Positions 33,636 through 42,554 of a stretch of 64,000 nt of DNA are shown in pieces. A model generated the notes under the pieces. It was not told where the DNA came from and made no database searches. It saw nothing but the letters and a program-made list of their open reading frames with translations. Numbering within the stretch: the first letter of the stretch is position 1; each line of letters starts with the position of its first letter. Source of the stretch: Desulfuromonadaceae bacterium (GTDB lineage: Bacteria > Desulfobacterota > Desulfuromonadia > Desulfuromonadales > Desulfuromonadaceae). Both the position numbers and the translations under genes were made by a program. The stretch is taken from positions 1 through 64,000 of the forward strand of contig JAFGXV010000003.1 in the NCBI GenBank assembly GCA_016936455.1, read 5' to 3'.

Positions 33636-34367
33636 CTAGTCCTCCTGCTGCAGGCGCTGTAGAACCAGCTTCAAATCCTCCCAGACCTCTTTTTTTCCTG
33701 CCGGGTTGCGCAGCAGATACGCCGGATGAAAGGTCGGCATCAAAGGGATGCCCGCGTATTGCTGCCACCGCCCCCGCAACTGGCTGATCGGCGTCTGCTG
33801 CTGCAGCAGGGTCTGCGCAGCGAATTTACCCAGCGCGACAATGACCTGCGGCTGGATCGCCTTCAGCTGCCGCTGCAAAAAAGGCTCACAGGCCTGGATC
33901 TCTTCAGGCTGCGGGTTGCGATTCCCCGGCGGCCGACATTTAATCACGTTACAGATATACACCTCGCGACGTTCCAGCTTCATCGCAAACAGCATCCGCT
34001 CAAGCAGCCGTCCCGCTTCGCCGACAAACGGCTCGCCGCGCTCATCCTCTTCGCGGCCCGGGCCTTCTCCGACAAAAACCAGCCGCGCATGGGGATCGCC
34101 GTCACCGAAAACAAGCCGATTGCGAGTCGATGCCAGGGCACATCGCCTGCACTCCCCCAATTCACTACGAACCTCAGCCAGAGTTTCACGGCGACATTCT
34201 TCATGGGAGCGTAACGGCTCTCCCTTGGCCGACTGCGAGCAGGGCGGCAACTGAAGCTCGCTGTCCTCCATGGACAGATAGCGAACCCCCCGTTCGGTGT
34301 GCTCCTGCAGCAGCGCCCGGGTCTGGCTGAAGATCTGTGCGAGGGTCTGCGCCCTGTTTTCCTGCAT
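33636..34367 (-). CDS. Uracil-DNA glycosylase, family 4 (Fe-S type)
   Basis: This 243-residue repair enzyme removes uracil from DNA. The family 4 core is visible: CRRCALASTRNRLVFGDG with the first two cluster cysteines, VGEGPGREEDERGEPFVG (active-site loop), ICNVIKCRPPGNRNP with the third, ACEPFL with the fourth, and MPTFHPAYLLRNP at the end. The four cysteines ligate a [4Fe-4S] cluster. The N-terminal 70 residues are an extension without known motif. ATG 34367 is preferred; an open frame to 34430 adds unrelated residues, and the Shine-Dalgarno is weak. Confidence 0.92.
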   Translation of the reverse strand: MQENRAQTLAQIFSQTRALLQEHTERGVRYLSMEDSELQLPPCSQSAKGEPLRSHEECRRETLAEVRSELGECRRCALASTRNRLVFGDGDPHARLVFVGEGPGREEDERGEPFVGEAGRLLERMLFAMKLERREVYICNVIKCRPPGNRNPQPEEIQACEPFLQRQLKAIQPQVIVALGKFAAQTLLQQQTPISQLRGRWQQYAGIPLMPTFHPAYLLRNPAGKKEVWEDLKLVLQRLQQED

Positions 34368-34481
34368 CGTCTTTACAAGCCTCTTGCGGAAGATTATCTT
34401 TAAGGAAAGCAAAAGCACCGGGGTTGACAAAGCACGATCTGTCCAGCGCGAAATCAGGCCCCCCCGATTCCGGAGATCTTC

Positions 34482-35387
34482 ATGCCTCTACGAACCCTGA
34501 TTCTGCTTGCTGTTGTGCTTCTGGGCTGGCCGGAACAGGCCCTCGCCTGGGGCTTCGGCGTTCACCTCACCCTGGGCAACGGCCTGCTGGCCAACTGCCA
34601 CCAGCTTCCAGAAACTCTGGCCACCCTGCTGACAGCCTGGCCCGATGATTTCCTCTACGGCTGCATCAGCGCCGATATCACCCTGGGTAAAAAATACACG
34701 CACTACCTCAAGCACTGCCATAGCTGGAACATCGGGCGTGCCGTTCTGAGCGCAGCCGAAACACCGGCTCAGCAGGCCTGTGCCTACGGCTACCTGGCAC
34801 ACCTGGCTGCGGACACCGTCGCCCACGGCTTCATGGTGCCGTACAAAATGGTTCGCAGTTACAACACCTTGCTGCTCAACCATGCCTACTGGGAGCTCCG
34901 TTTCGAAGCCCAGATCCCCACCGAACTCTGGCAGCAGGCCCGCATGCTCGCCCAGCAGGACTTCCGCGACAACGACCGCATGCTGCGCGGCGTGCTGGCC
35001 AACACCCTGTTCTCCTTCGGGACCAACAAGCAGCTGTTCAACTCGCTGTTACTTCTCAGCCGCATCCGGCGCTGGCAACGACTCCTGGCAACCCTGGACC
35101 GCCGCTCCAGCTGGGCGCTGGAACAGGAAGACCGCGAAGAGTATCTGCAACTGGCGGCGGCAGCCGGATTGAGCGTTCTGGGTTCACCAGAAAGCCCTTA
35201 TTTCAAAGCCGATCCGACAGGTGACCGCGCCCTGGCCACAGCCGCCCAACTCCGCACCAATCTGACATTGCTATGGCAGGATGGAAAATTGTCCCCGGAG
35301 GCGGCGAGCAGCCTGCTGCCGGAGATCAAGCAACTATTTCGAGACAGCATCCTGGCACCGGAAAAACTGCTCCCGTGGAGCAGCTAG
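34482..35387 (+). CDS. Secreted zinc-dependent phospholipase C-like protein
   Basis: This 301-residue protein has a signal peptide (about 1-22) ending ALA, followed at once by WGFGVH. A tryptophan at the mature N-terminus is the first zinc ligand in zinc-dependent phospholipase C and S1/P1 nuclease folds. Other ligand-like motifs are DDFLYGCISADIT, HYLKHCHSWN and YLAHLAADTVAHG. The fold call is good, but the substrate is not known. Bacterial relatives include many uncharacterised proteins. GGAG lies upstream of the ATG. It is divergent from the glycosylase gene. Confidence 0.78.
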   Translation: MPLRTLILLAVVLLGWPEQALAWGFGVHLTLGNGLLANCHQLPETLATLLTAWPDDFLYGCISADITLGKKYTHYLKHCHSWNIGRAVLSAAETPAQQACAYGYLAHLAADTVAHGFMVPYKMVRSYNTLLLNHAYWELRFEAQIPTELWQQARMLAQQDFRDNDRMLRGVLANTLFSFGTNKQLFNSLLLLSRIRRWQRLLATLDRRSSWALEQEDREEYLQLAAAAGLSVLGSPESPYFKADPTGDRALATAAQLRTNLTLLWQDGKLSPEAASSLLPEIKQLFRDSILAPEKLLPWSS

Positions 35388-35441
35388 ATCAAACAGCGTC
35401 CGCCCAACCTCCGGCAAGAATCTCGACGGCGAACACCACTT

Positions 35442-36650
35442 TCAGCTCTGGCCGGGGCGCTGCCCCAGCAGCCTGACCACACGATCCAGAATCTGATGAG
35501 CAACCTCATCCTTACTCAACTGCGGCAGGGTTTCAACCGTCCCATCGGCATGCAGCAATTTGACGATATTGGTATCGACATTGAAACCGGCCCCCTGCTG
35601 GGTAACATCATTCGCAACGATCAGATCCAGATTTTTACGCGCCAGTTTTTCCGCCGCATGGGCTAACAAGTCTCGGGTTTCCGCTGCAAAACCGACCAGT
35701 ATCCGGCCCTGCTTGACCTGACCTAATTCAGCCAGAATATCGGGATTTTTTTCCAGCTCCACCCTCATGTCATCCGATGTTTTTTTCAGCTTGTGCGTCG
35801 CCATCTGTCGCGGGCGATAATCCGCCACAGCGGCTGACTTGATCACCACCGACGAATAATCCATGGCCGCCAGCACCGCATCCCGCATTTCCAAAGCGCT
35901 GACCACGGACTTCCTGCGTACCCCGGGAGGCACGGGAAGGGCTGTGGGACCGGAGATCAGATAAACCTCGGCGCCACGCTGCTGCGCCGCCCGGGCCAGA
36001 GCGTAGCCCATTTTGCCCGACGAATAATTACTGATATAGCGCACAGGGTCAAGCTCTTCGCGTGTCGGCCCGGCCGTGATCAGCAGCCGCTCACCGGCCA
36101 GATCTTTCGGTGCAAACAGCGCCTGCGCCATGCTGAAAATCTCCTCGGGAGAAGACAGCTTTCCCGTCCCCTGCCAACCACAGGCCAGTTCCCCTGTCAC
36201 CGGACCGACAAAATGATAGCCCAGTTCACGCAACTGCGTGAGGTTGTGCTGCACCACCGGATTCTCATACATGTTGACGTTCATGGCCGGAGCAAACAGC
36301 ACCGGCGCTTTCGTCGCCATCAGGGTGGTACTGAGCAGGTCATCAGCGATACCGCAGGCGACCTTGCCCAGGATGTTGGCGGTTGCGGGCGCCACAATAA
36401 ACAGGTCCGCACCATCTGCCAGTGAAATATGCCCGATTTCTTTTTCCTGATAGAGATTGAACAGCTCGGTATGCACCGGATTTCCGGAGAGGGTCTGGAA
36501 CGTCAGTGGCGTGACAAACTCCTGCGCACTGCGTGTCATCACGACCTGGACATCCGCGCCGGCCTTGGTCAGCAGACGCAGCAGCTCAACAGCCTTGTAC
36601 ACTGCAATGCCACCACTGACTCCCAGTACGATTCGTTTCTGACTGAACAT
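35442..36650 (-). CDS. coaBC: Bifunctional phosphopantothenoylcysteine decarboxylase/phosphopantothenate-cysteine ligase
   Basis: This 402-residue enzyme makes 4'-phosphopantetheine for coenzyme A. The N-terminal CoaC flavoprotein part (about 1-180) shows LGVSGGIAVYKAVELLR, the substrate asparagine region APAMNVNMYENP and the catalytic-cysteine loop ELACGWQGTGKLSSPEEI. The C-terminal CoaB part (about 190-395) shows ITAGPTREELDPVRYISNYSSGKMG, a nucleotide-binding signature, and VKSAAVADYRP. Full length for the fused form. It is followed by no obvious terminator and lies 17 bp downstream of the MBL-hydrolase gene on the same strand. Confidence 0.97.
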   Translation of the reverse strand: MFSQKRIVLGVSGGIAVYKAVELLRLLTKAGADVQVVMTRSAQEFVTPLTFQTLSGNPVHTELFNLYQEKEIGHISLADGADLFIVAPATANILGKVACGIADDLLSTTLMATKAPVLFAPAMNVNMYENPVVQHNLTQLRELGYHFVGPVTGELACGWQGTGKLSSPEEIFSMAQALFAPKDLAGERLLITAGPTREELDPVRYISNYSSGKMGYALARAAQQRGAEVYLISGPTALPVPPGVRRKSVVSALEMRDAVLAAMDYSSVVIKSAAVADYRPRQMATHKLKKTSDDMRVELEKNPDILAELGQVKQGRILVGFAAETRDLLAHAAEKLARKNLDLIVANDVTQQGAGFNVDTNIVKLLHADGTVETLPQLSKDEVAHQILDRVVRLLGQRPGQS

Positions 36651-36667
36651 CTCCCCTCCCCCTGACG

Positions 36668-37297
36668 CTAATAGTCCCCATTGAGAAAGGGATTTATGGT
36701 TTTTTCACGACCGATGCTCGAATCGGGGCCATGGCCGGGATGAACCACCGTCGCCTCCGGCAGCACCAGTAACTGGGAGCGGATATGGGACAGCAGCTGC
36801 TCCAGATTGCCCCCGGGCAGATCGGTGCGGCCAATCGAACCGGCAAACAGGGTGTCCCCGGAGAACAGATGCCCTTCGCCGTACAGGCAGATCCCGCCGG
36901 GTGAGTGGCCCGGAGTGTGGATCACCTCGAAACTGAGACTGCCGATTTCGATCAGATCCCCATTGGCGAGATAGCGTGTCGGCAACGGCGACTCCACTGC
37001 GGGCAGTCCATAGCTGGCAGCATGGCGCGCAGCAACCTTCAGCAGGGGCAAGTCCTCCCGATGCATGGCCAATGCGACCCCGGTTTTTTCAATCAGCAGG
37101 CTGTTGGCGCCAACATGGTCAAAATGGCCATGGGTATTGACCAGCAGCTCAGGCTGCAGTTTCTCCTGTTCCAGCACTTCCAGAATCCGCTCACCCTCAT
37201 CACCGGGATCAACAATCAGGGTTTTGCGTGTCTGAGGACAGACAACCAGATAACAATTGACCTGCAACGGCCCCACGGCCAACGCTTTAATCATCAT
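36668..37297 (-). CDS. MBL-fold metallohydrolase, glyoxalase II-like
   Basis: This 209-residue enzyme has metallo-beta-lactamase motifs: the N-terminal NCYLVV, the metal-binding NTHGHFDHVGAN (HxHxDH), a histidine in VIHTPGHSPGGIC, the aspartate in LFSGDTLFAGSIGRTD, and the last histidine in VVHPGHGPDS. It resembles short bacterial hydroxyacylglutathione hydrolase-like proteins (the YcbL type). The substrate is not established. Its ATG overlaps the stop of the YhaM-like gene by 4 bp, so translation is coupled. Confidence 0.9.
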   Translation of the reverse strand: MMIKALAVGPLQVNCYLVVCPQTRKTLIVDPGDEGERILEVLEQEKLQPELLVNTHGHFDHVGANSLLIEKTGVALAMHREDLPLLKVAARHAASYGLPAVESPLPTRYLANGDLIEIGSLSFEVIHTPGHSPGGICLYGEGHLFSGDTLFAGSIGRTDLPGGNLEQLLSHIRSQLLVLPEATVVHPGHGPDSSIGREKTINPFLNGDY

Positions 37298-38481
37298 TTC
37301 GGCTGTTCCTCTCCGGCACTGAACAAACTGAAATTGAGTTCAGCCATCTGTTCGCCCAAGGATGCCCGCAGGGGGGCCTGACTCCTGGCCTGGGAGCGGC
37401 TCTTCTCGTTTTTATGAACGGGCTGCGTCCGACTCTCACCGCCAGCCCTGACCGGCTTTCCAACAGGAGTAATTCGGGAGTCCTCGGGCTGCGGCGCGGG
37501 ATGACAGCCCATGGGTCCTGTTGGCGGCTCCGGGGTGGATGCGGCAAAAAAATAACGATCATACAGGCGGTGATAGCTGGTCCAGTTCCCCTCGGCCTGT
37601 CGCTCATGGTCCAGATGGGCCTGAACGCCGTTGATTTTCGAATCCAGGTCGTCAATAAAATTCAGCACAACAGCCTCAAGCGTTTTGGGGCGTTTCGGCG
37701 AACCATAATCGTATTGACCATGATGCGACAGCAGCAAATGCTTGATCAGCATCGCTTTCTGAGGCGGGAAATCGGACCAGGGGCGCAGAATATCGGCCAC
37801 CATCTCGACACCGATCACAATATGGCCGATCAGCTTGCCTTCGTCGCTGTAATCAAAACTGCGGGCATAATCGAGTTCCGTGACCTTGCCGATATCGTGC
37901 AGCAGCGCCCCCGTCACCAGCAGATCAGGGTCAAGTCGCGGATAGCGCCGACTGACATCAACAGCGAGCCGGGCTACGGACAGGGAATGTTCCAGCAATC
38001 CCCCCAGATAGACATGGTGCATGGATTTGGCCGCTGGAGCCTTGGCATAGCGCTCGACAAACGCGCTGTCTTCAAAAAAGGCTCTCAGCAGGCGCTGATA
38101 GTCGGCATCATGCATCTCGTCGATGAGACGATGCACTTCACCGAGCATCTCTGACACAGAGCACGCTGAAACCGGCAAAAAATCTCCCAGCTCCACCTCG
38201 GACTCGGCTATGGGTTGCAGGCTGGAGATAATCAGCTGCATTTTCCCCAGATAAACGCTGGCCTTGGCGCGGATGCGAACAAAATCGTTCTTTTTGAACA
38301 GACCATCGAGCTGTTCCACCTGATCCCAGATACGCCCTTCCACCTCCCCGCTGCGATCCATCAGCTTCAGTGTCATGTAGGGCTTACCGTTCTTCGCCAT
38401 GGCCAGAATCTTATCGCGCACCAGAAACAGGCTGTCGACCTGATCCCGCTCGTTGATCTGTTCAACAAAAACGCTTTTCAC
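37294..38481 (-). CDS. OB-fold/HD-domain 3'-5' exoribonuclease, YhaM-like
   Basis: This 395-residue protein has an N-terminal OB-fold nucleic-acid domain (about 15-100, KPYMTLKLMDRSGEVEGRIW) and an HD hydrolase domain (about 150-330), with HHVYLGGLLEHSLSVA, ALLHDIGKVTEL, IGHIVIGVEM and LLLSHHGQYDYGSPKRP. That order is the YhaM layout, a 3'-5' exonuclease best known in Gram-positive bacteria. The last 80 residues are proline-rich and low in complexity. It overlaps the MBL-hydrolase gene by 4 bp. Confidence 0.88.
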   Translation of the reverse strand: MKSVFVEQINERDQVDSLFLVRDKILAMAKNGKPYMTLKLMDRSGEVEGRIWDQVEQLDGLFKKNDFVRIRAKASVYLGKMQLIISSLQPIAESEVELGDFLPVSACSVSEMLGEVHRLIDEMHDADYQRLLRAFFEDSAFVERYAKAPAAKSMHHVYLGGLLEHSLSVARLAVDVSRRYPRLDPDLLVTGALLHDIGKVTELDYARSFDYSDEGKLIGHIVIGVEMVADILRPWSDFPPQKAMLIKHLLLSHHGQYDYGSPKRPKTLEAVVLNFIDDLDSKINGVQAHLDHERQAEGNWTSYHRLYDRYFFAASTPEPPTGPMGCHPAPQPEDSRITPVGKPVRAGGESRTQPVHKNEKSRSQARSQAPLRASLGEQMAELNFSLFSAGEEQPK

Positions 38482-38524
38482 CAGTTCTTCGCTCCTTTTT
38501 TTATCACTCTAACCTGACCGGCCG

Positions 38525-40102
38525 TCAAAAACGGGCCGATTCGTGAACCGCCTGGGCCACTTTCAGCCCATCCAGCGCCGCGCTCATGATCCCGCCGGCA
38601 TAGCCGGCCCCTTCGCCTGCTGGATAGAGGTTGCGACAACGCGTGGCATGCAGCAGATCGGTACGGACAATCCGCAACGGCGCCGAAGTACGTGTCTCCG
38701 GCGCGACCAGCACCGCCTCACGGCAGATAAAGCCACGCATCCTGCGCTCGAAGTGAGGCAAGGCTTGCTGCAGGCCAGTATAGACGAAATCGGGCAAGAA
38801 CTCACGCAAATCAGCCTCGCGCACACCAGGGCGACAGCTCCCGGCCACGGAGCCACCGCCGCGGCCGAGAAAATCGAGCAGGTTTTGCGCCGGCGGCCGG
38901 TAATCGTCACCACCATAGGCCCGCTGTTCCCAGTGACGCTGGAACCACATGCCGTCGAGAGCAGAACCACGGTAAAAATCCTCCGGCCGCACAGCCACCA
39001 CCAGAGCACTGTTGGAATAAAAAGCATCGCGGGAAAAATCACTCATGCCGTTCACGACAACACCGCCCGCTTCACTGGAACTCAGAACCACCTGCCCTCC
39101 CGGGCACATGCAGAAGGAATAGACACCACGCCCGCTGTGCGGATCGTTCCAGGTCAGGGCATAGTCTGCGGCCGGCAGATTGCGATGGCCATCCATCCCG
39201 TACTGAATCCGGTTAATCTGTCGCGCAGGATGCTCGACCCGCACCCCCATGGCAAAAGGCTTTGGCTCGAGCTCCAGGCCACAGTCAGACAGCAGCTGGT
39301 AGGTGTCGCGCGCGCTGTGTCCGGTAGCTAGCACCAGGGCATCACAGTCGAGTTCCCCCTGCTGATTAATAACAACAGACGCTGCACGCCCATCGCGCAG
39401 GGCAAGGCCCGACAACCGTTGGTCATAGCGAAGCTCCACGCCTAATTTCAGCAACTGCTGACGCAGCTTCACCAGCACCTGGCGCAGCCGGTCTGTCCCC
39501 ACATGAGGCTTGGCCTGAATCAGAATATCCGCCGGAGCGCCACAGTCGACCAGTGTCTGCAGTACCTGCTGTGTCAAAGGGTGGCGGATCCGGGTTGTCA
39601 GCTTGCCGTCAGAAAATGTCCCGGCACCACCTTCGCCGAACTGCACGTTGCTGTCAGCGAGCAGCGGCCCACCACGCCAGAAGGCTTCAACATCCTGCAC
39701 ACGCTGCTCCACCGGCCGGCCACGCTCTATCAATATCACCTGGTGACCACAGCGCGCCAGTTCCAGAGCAGCGAACAAACCCGCGGGCCCCATGCCGACA
39801 ACAACAACCCGTTGCTTGGCAGCGGCAATCGCGGCGGGTCGCAGCGGCGCAGGAACCGCCTTCCGTTCAACCCCGGGTAGCGTTTCGACCCGCCGGCACT
39901 GATCCGGCGACAGCTGGAGTTGAAATTCCAGGCTGTATACACGCAGAATACGCTGTTTGCGCCGGGCATCTATCGATCGGCGGACAATTTTCAGCTGTAA
40001 AATAGAGGCGGGCGGCACCTGAAGGCGCTCCGCCAATATAAACGGCAGCGAAGATTCGTCCTGTTCCAGCTCCAGACTCAGGCTCTGAAAACTCCACAGC
40101 AT
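38525..40102 (-). CDS. FAD-dependent dehydrogenase (COG2509 type)
   Basis: This 525-residue flavoprotein has an N-terminal alpha/beta lead-in, then a dinucleotide-binding motif, VVVGMGPAGLFAALELARCG, at about residue 100. Further FAD-family signatures are VEAFWRGGPLLADSNVQFGEGGAGTFSDGKL (in two pieces), ALVLATGHSARDTY and GAGYAGGIMSAALDGLKVA near the end. It belongs to the uncharacterised FAD-dependent dehydrogenase group. ATG 40102 is chosen, as homology begins there and it lies 1 bp after the stop of the kinase gene; the frame is open to 40453 but that part overlaps the kinase gene. The substrate is unknown. Confidence 0.87.
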   Translation of the reverse strand: MLWSFQSLSLELEQDESSLPFILAERLQVPPASILQLKIVRRSIDARRKQRILRVYSLEFQLQLSPDQCRRVETLPGVERKAVPAPLRPAAIAAAKQRVVVVGMGPAGLFAALELARCGHQVILIERGRPVEQRVQDVEAFWRGGPLLADSNVQFGEGGAGTFSDGKLTTRIRHPLTQQVLQTLVDCGAPADILIQAKPHVGTDRLRQVLVKLRQQLLKLGVELRYDQRLSGLALRDGRAASVVINQQGELDCDALVLATGHSARDTYQLLSDCGLELEPKPFAMGVRVEHPARQINRIQYGMDGHRNLPAADYALTWNDPHSGRGVYSFCMCPGGQVVLSSSEAGGVVVNGMSDFSRDAFYSNSALVVAVRPEDFYRGSALDGMWFQRHWEQRAYGGDDYRPPAQNLLDFLGRGGGSVAGSCRPGVREADLREFLPDFVYTGLQQALPHFERRMRGFICREAVLVAPETRTSAPLRIVRTDLLHATRCRNLYPAGEGAGYAGGIMSAALDGLKVAQAVHESARF

Positions 40103-40103
40103 A

Positions 40104-41309
40104 TCAGGCTGCTCCACCGGCAACCTCCTGAACCTGCCCCGCCTGTTCCAGGGGAAAATCGAGAAAAACGTCGGTACCCTGCCCGGACTGACTCTCAACG
40201 CGAATGGTCCCGCCACAGTTCTTGACCGCCCGTAACACCACCGACATCCCCAGCCCGGTGCCTTTCTGGCGCGTGGTAAAAAATGGGTCAAAAATTCGGG
40301 CCAGGTCCTGGTGAGCGATCCCCCAGCCACTGTCCGCCACCTGAATCTGGAGGCTGTCACCATCGGCTTGCAATGCCACTTTAAGCACTCCCCCCTGCGG
40401 CATGGCCTGCAGTGCATTGGCAAACAGATTGGTAAAAATCTGGACAATTTCACAGGGATCGCTCTTCAGGAACGGACAGCGGTCGTCCACTGCCAGCACC
40501 AGCTCTACACCCTGGGAACGCATCTGGTCACGGAAGACATCGAGAGCCTGCTGAATCGCTTCCGCCACATTGATCCGGGTCTCACTATGCTGCTGTGGTT
40601 TGCCGACAGCGAGCAACTGCAACAGCGTGCCATCAATCCGCTCCACCTCTTTGATTATCTTACGCGCGTAATCCGCCAGCTCAGCATTTTCTTCCAGCGA
40701 ACCGTTTAACAGCTGGGCGAACAGGCTGATCGAGTTCAGCGGGTTACGGATTTCGTGCGCCATGCCCGCGACCAGATGACCGACCGTTGCCAGTTTTTCC
40801 GCCTGAACAATCTCCTGTTGCGCCTTCTCCAGGGCTCGGGTTTTCTCCGCAACCCGCTGCTCAAGCTCCAAAGTCCAGCACTGAATCTCTTCCTGCAACC
40901 TCTTCTGCTCCCCTTCCAGGTGACGATTCAGCATTTCCATGCGCCGGATGCGCAATACGTTTTCGATACGCTCGATCAGGGCCTGATTGACAAACGGTTT
41001 TGAAATGTAGTCGGCGGCTCCCACTTTCATGGCTTCGACAGCAACCGCTTCACTGCCCTTGCCGGTGAACATGACAACCGCGATCTCGTCGGCATAGTCC
41101 GCTTTGATTTCCCTGAGAACGGTCATACCATCGGCCTCGGGCATCATGTAATCAAGCAACACCAGAGCCGGCTGCTCACCGCGAATAACAGTCAGAGCCT
41201 CAGCGCCGGATTGGGCGGTCACGACCGGATAACCTTTATTTTCGAGCAGCAGACGACACAGGTCGAGAATCACTGCTTCATCGTCAACAATGAGAATTTT
41301 TTCCAGCAT
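40104..41309 (-). CDS. Response regulator-histidine kinase fusion (REC-HisKA-HATPase)
   Basis: This 401-residue soluble protein has an N-terminal receiver (about 1-120), with ALVLLDYMMPEADG, a coiled-coil linker (about 120-165), a HisKA dimerisation domain with the phosphohistidine in VAGMAHEIRNPLNSIS, and an HATPase domain (LFANALQAMPQGG, DSGWGIA, GTGLGMSVV). It has no membrane segment, so it takes phosphoryl input from another kinase and passes a signal on through its own kinase. The FAD-dehydrogenase gene follows after 1 bp, a tight coupling of unclear meaning. The partner is unknown. Confidence 0.92.
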   Translation of the reverse strand: MLEKILIVDDEAVILDLCRLLLENKGYPVVTAQSGAEALTVIRGEQPALVLLDYMMPEADGMTVLREIKADYADEIAVVMFTGKGSEAVAVEAMKVGAADYISKPFVNQALIERIENVLRIRRMEMLNRHLEGEQKRLQEEIQCWTLELEQRVAEKTRALEKAQQEIVQAEKLATVGHLVAGMAHEIRNPLNSISLFAQLLNGSLEENAELADYARKIIKEVERIDGTLLQLLAVGKPQQHSETRINVAEAIQQALDVFRDQMRSQGVELVLAVDDRCPFLKSDPCEIVQIFTNLFANALQAMPQGGVLKVALQADGDSLQIQVADSGWGIAHQDLARIFDPFFTTRQKGTGLGMSVVLRAVKNCGGTIRVESQSGQGTDVFLDFPLEQAGQVQEVAGGAA

Positions 41310-41380
41310 ATCTCTTCACGATCTAAATGGATGAGCCGGCCCTGAAAGGGCCGTTAACGGGCGGTCTCCGCCGAGGACGC

Positions 41381-41409
41381 AGCATAACCGGCGCGGGCGT
41401 ATTTGACAA
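41381..41409 (-). promoter_or_regulatory. Candidate promoter of the REC-histidine kinase gene
   Basis: TTGTCA (complement of 41404-41409) and TATGCT (complement of 41381-41386) are 17 bp apart. The leader of about 65 nt includes a GGCCC/GGGCC hairpin near 41335-41352. Confidence 0.55.
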
Positions 41410-41506
41410 GAAATTCACCGAATCGGGCAACAGGGGCAAACAGAATCGGGGTCCGCCAGCGCAACCCTGACGCACCCCGACCCACACAGCCGAAAAGGAA
41501 TTTCGA

Positions 41507-41950
41507 TCAGCTGGCAGCAACCGTCAGGACGGGAACTTTTGATTTACGAACCACGCGTTCAGCGGTGCTGCCGAACAACATATGGTCGAACCCGCTGCGC
41601 CCATGGGTTCCCATGACAATCACATCCGCTCCAAGCGACTCGGCCTGCTTGATGATCTCTTCATGTGCCACCCCTGGAACGACCAGACACTCGTAGTCAT
41701 CGTCATCCTTGAGATGATCCCGCACAAAGGTATCCATCATTTTGCGCGCGCCATCCTCAATCTCCTTCTCGAGCACATCGAAGGAGATATGAGGGACGTA
41801 AAACCCGCGCAGGTCAACCGGCTCGCAGATAATATGAACAATCTCCAGCCTGGCCTGACACATCTTGGCCAGCCCGTAGGCATAATCAAACGCCGCGTCC
41901 GAACAACCTGAAAAATCCGTCGCAAACAAAATCGTCTTGAAGGTCTTCAT
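41507..41950 (-). CDS. Universal stress protein, UspA family
   Basis: This 147-residue protein has the Usp Rossmann-like fold. FKTILFATDFSGCSDAAFDYA is typical of the start, and the ATP-binding signature GTHGRSGFDHMLFGSTAERV, followed by VVRKSKVPVLTV, is complete (G-2x-G-9x-G-S/T). An ATP-binding Usp role in stress survival is likely. GGAGG lies upstream of the ATG. It is likely monocistronic, with about 75 bp to the next gene upstream. Confidence 0.93.
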   Translation of the reverse strand: MKTFKTILFATDFSGCSDAAFDYAYGLAKMCQARLEIVHIICEPVDLRGFYVPHISFDVLEKEIEDGARKMMDTFVRDHLKDDDDYECLVVPGVAHEEIIKQAESLGADVIVMGTHGRSGFDHMLFGSTAERVVRKSKVPVLTVAAS

Positions 41951-42025
41951 AGTGCCTCCTGGTTACAGTCCCCCCCCGGTCGGCGCGTCGTTCGGCGCAC
42001 CATCCGGATCGCGGGGCCACGTGGT

Positions 42026-42415
42026 CTAAACTGGCAGACTCTGGGCGGAAGAACAAAACATTTTCTGCAGCACCAGCTTCAGCTCACTGAGCTTGACCGG
42101 CTTATGGACAAAATCCGCAGCACCGAGATTCATGGCGTCAAGATACGAGTTCACCTCGCCGTGCGCTGTAATCATGACCACCTGAACATCGGGATACTGC
42201 ATCCGGATCAGATTCAGCAGCACAATGCCGTTGATGCCCGGCATTCTGATATCGCTGAGGACAATATCAACCACCTGCCGCCGCAACACCTCCAGCGCCT
42301 CTTGTCCGTCAGCCGCACAGCAGACCTGATACCCTTCCCGGATCAGCAGTTGCGCCAGTCCCATACGACTGTTTTCCTCGTCATCAACAATGAGAATGTG
42401 CTTTGCTTGGCTCAT
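42026..42415 (-). CDS. Stand-alone receiver-domain response regulator
   Basis: This 129-residue receiver has the acidic pair in LIVDDEENSRMG, the phosphoacceptor in IVLSDIRMPGINGIVLL, the threonine in MITAHGEVNS and the lysine in FVHKPVKLSEL. There is no output domain. The sequence is closest in style to receivers of NtrC-type regulators. It may pair with the REC-histidine kinase encoded about 0.7 kb downstream. Confidence 0.9.
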   Translation of the reverse strand: MSQAKHILIVDDEENSRMGLAQLLIREGYQVCCAADGQEALEVLRRQVVDIVLSDIRMPGINGIVLLNLIRMQYPDVQVVMITAHGEVNSYLDAMNLGAADFVHKPVKLSELKLVLQKMFCSSAQSLPV

Positions 42416-42451
42416 GCTTCACCTGTTATCACGCAAGTAACATTACAGTTG

Positions 42452-42480
42452 TAGCCTAGCACGCGACCGGGCCCTGTCAA
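42452..42480 (-). promoter_or_regulatory. Possible promoter of the stand-alone response regulator gene
   Basis: A consensus TTGACA (complement of 42475-42480) is present, but the best -10 (TAGGCT at 16 bp or AGGCTA at 17 bp) is poor. Confidence 0.3.
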
Positions 42481-42554
42481 GACGACCGACACAGGTTAAA
42501 CCCGTTTCAAAACAGAAGGTTATAAAGAGAGGGGCAAACAGAAGGGAGAGAAAA

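Noticed and set aside
40103-40453. Long N-terminal extension of the FAD dehydrogenase.
   Set aside because: It overlaps the kinase coding region and shows no family similarity; ATG 40102 begins the homology.
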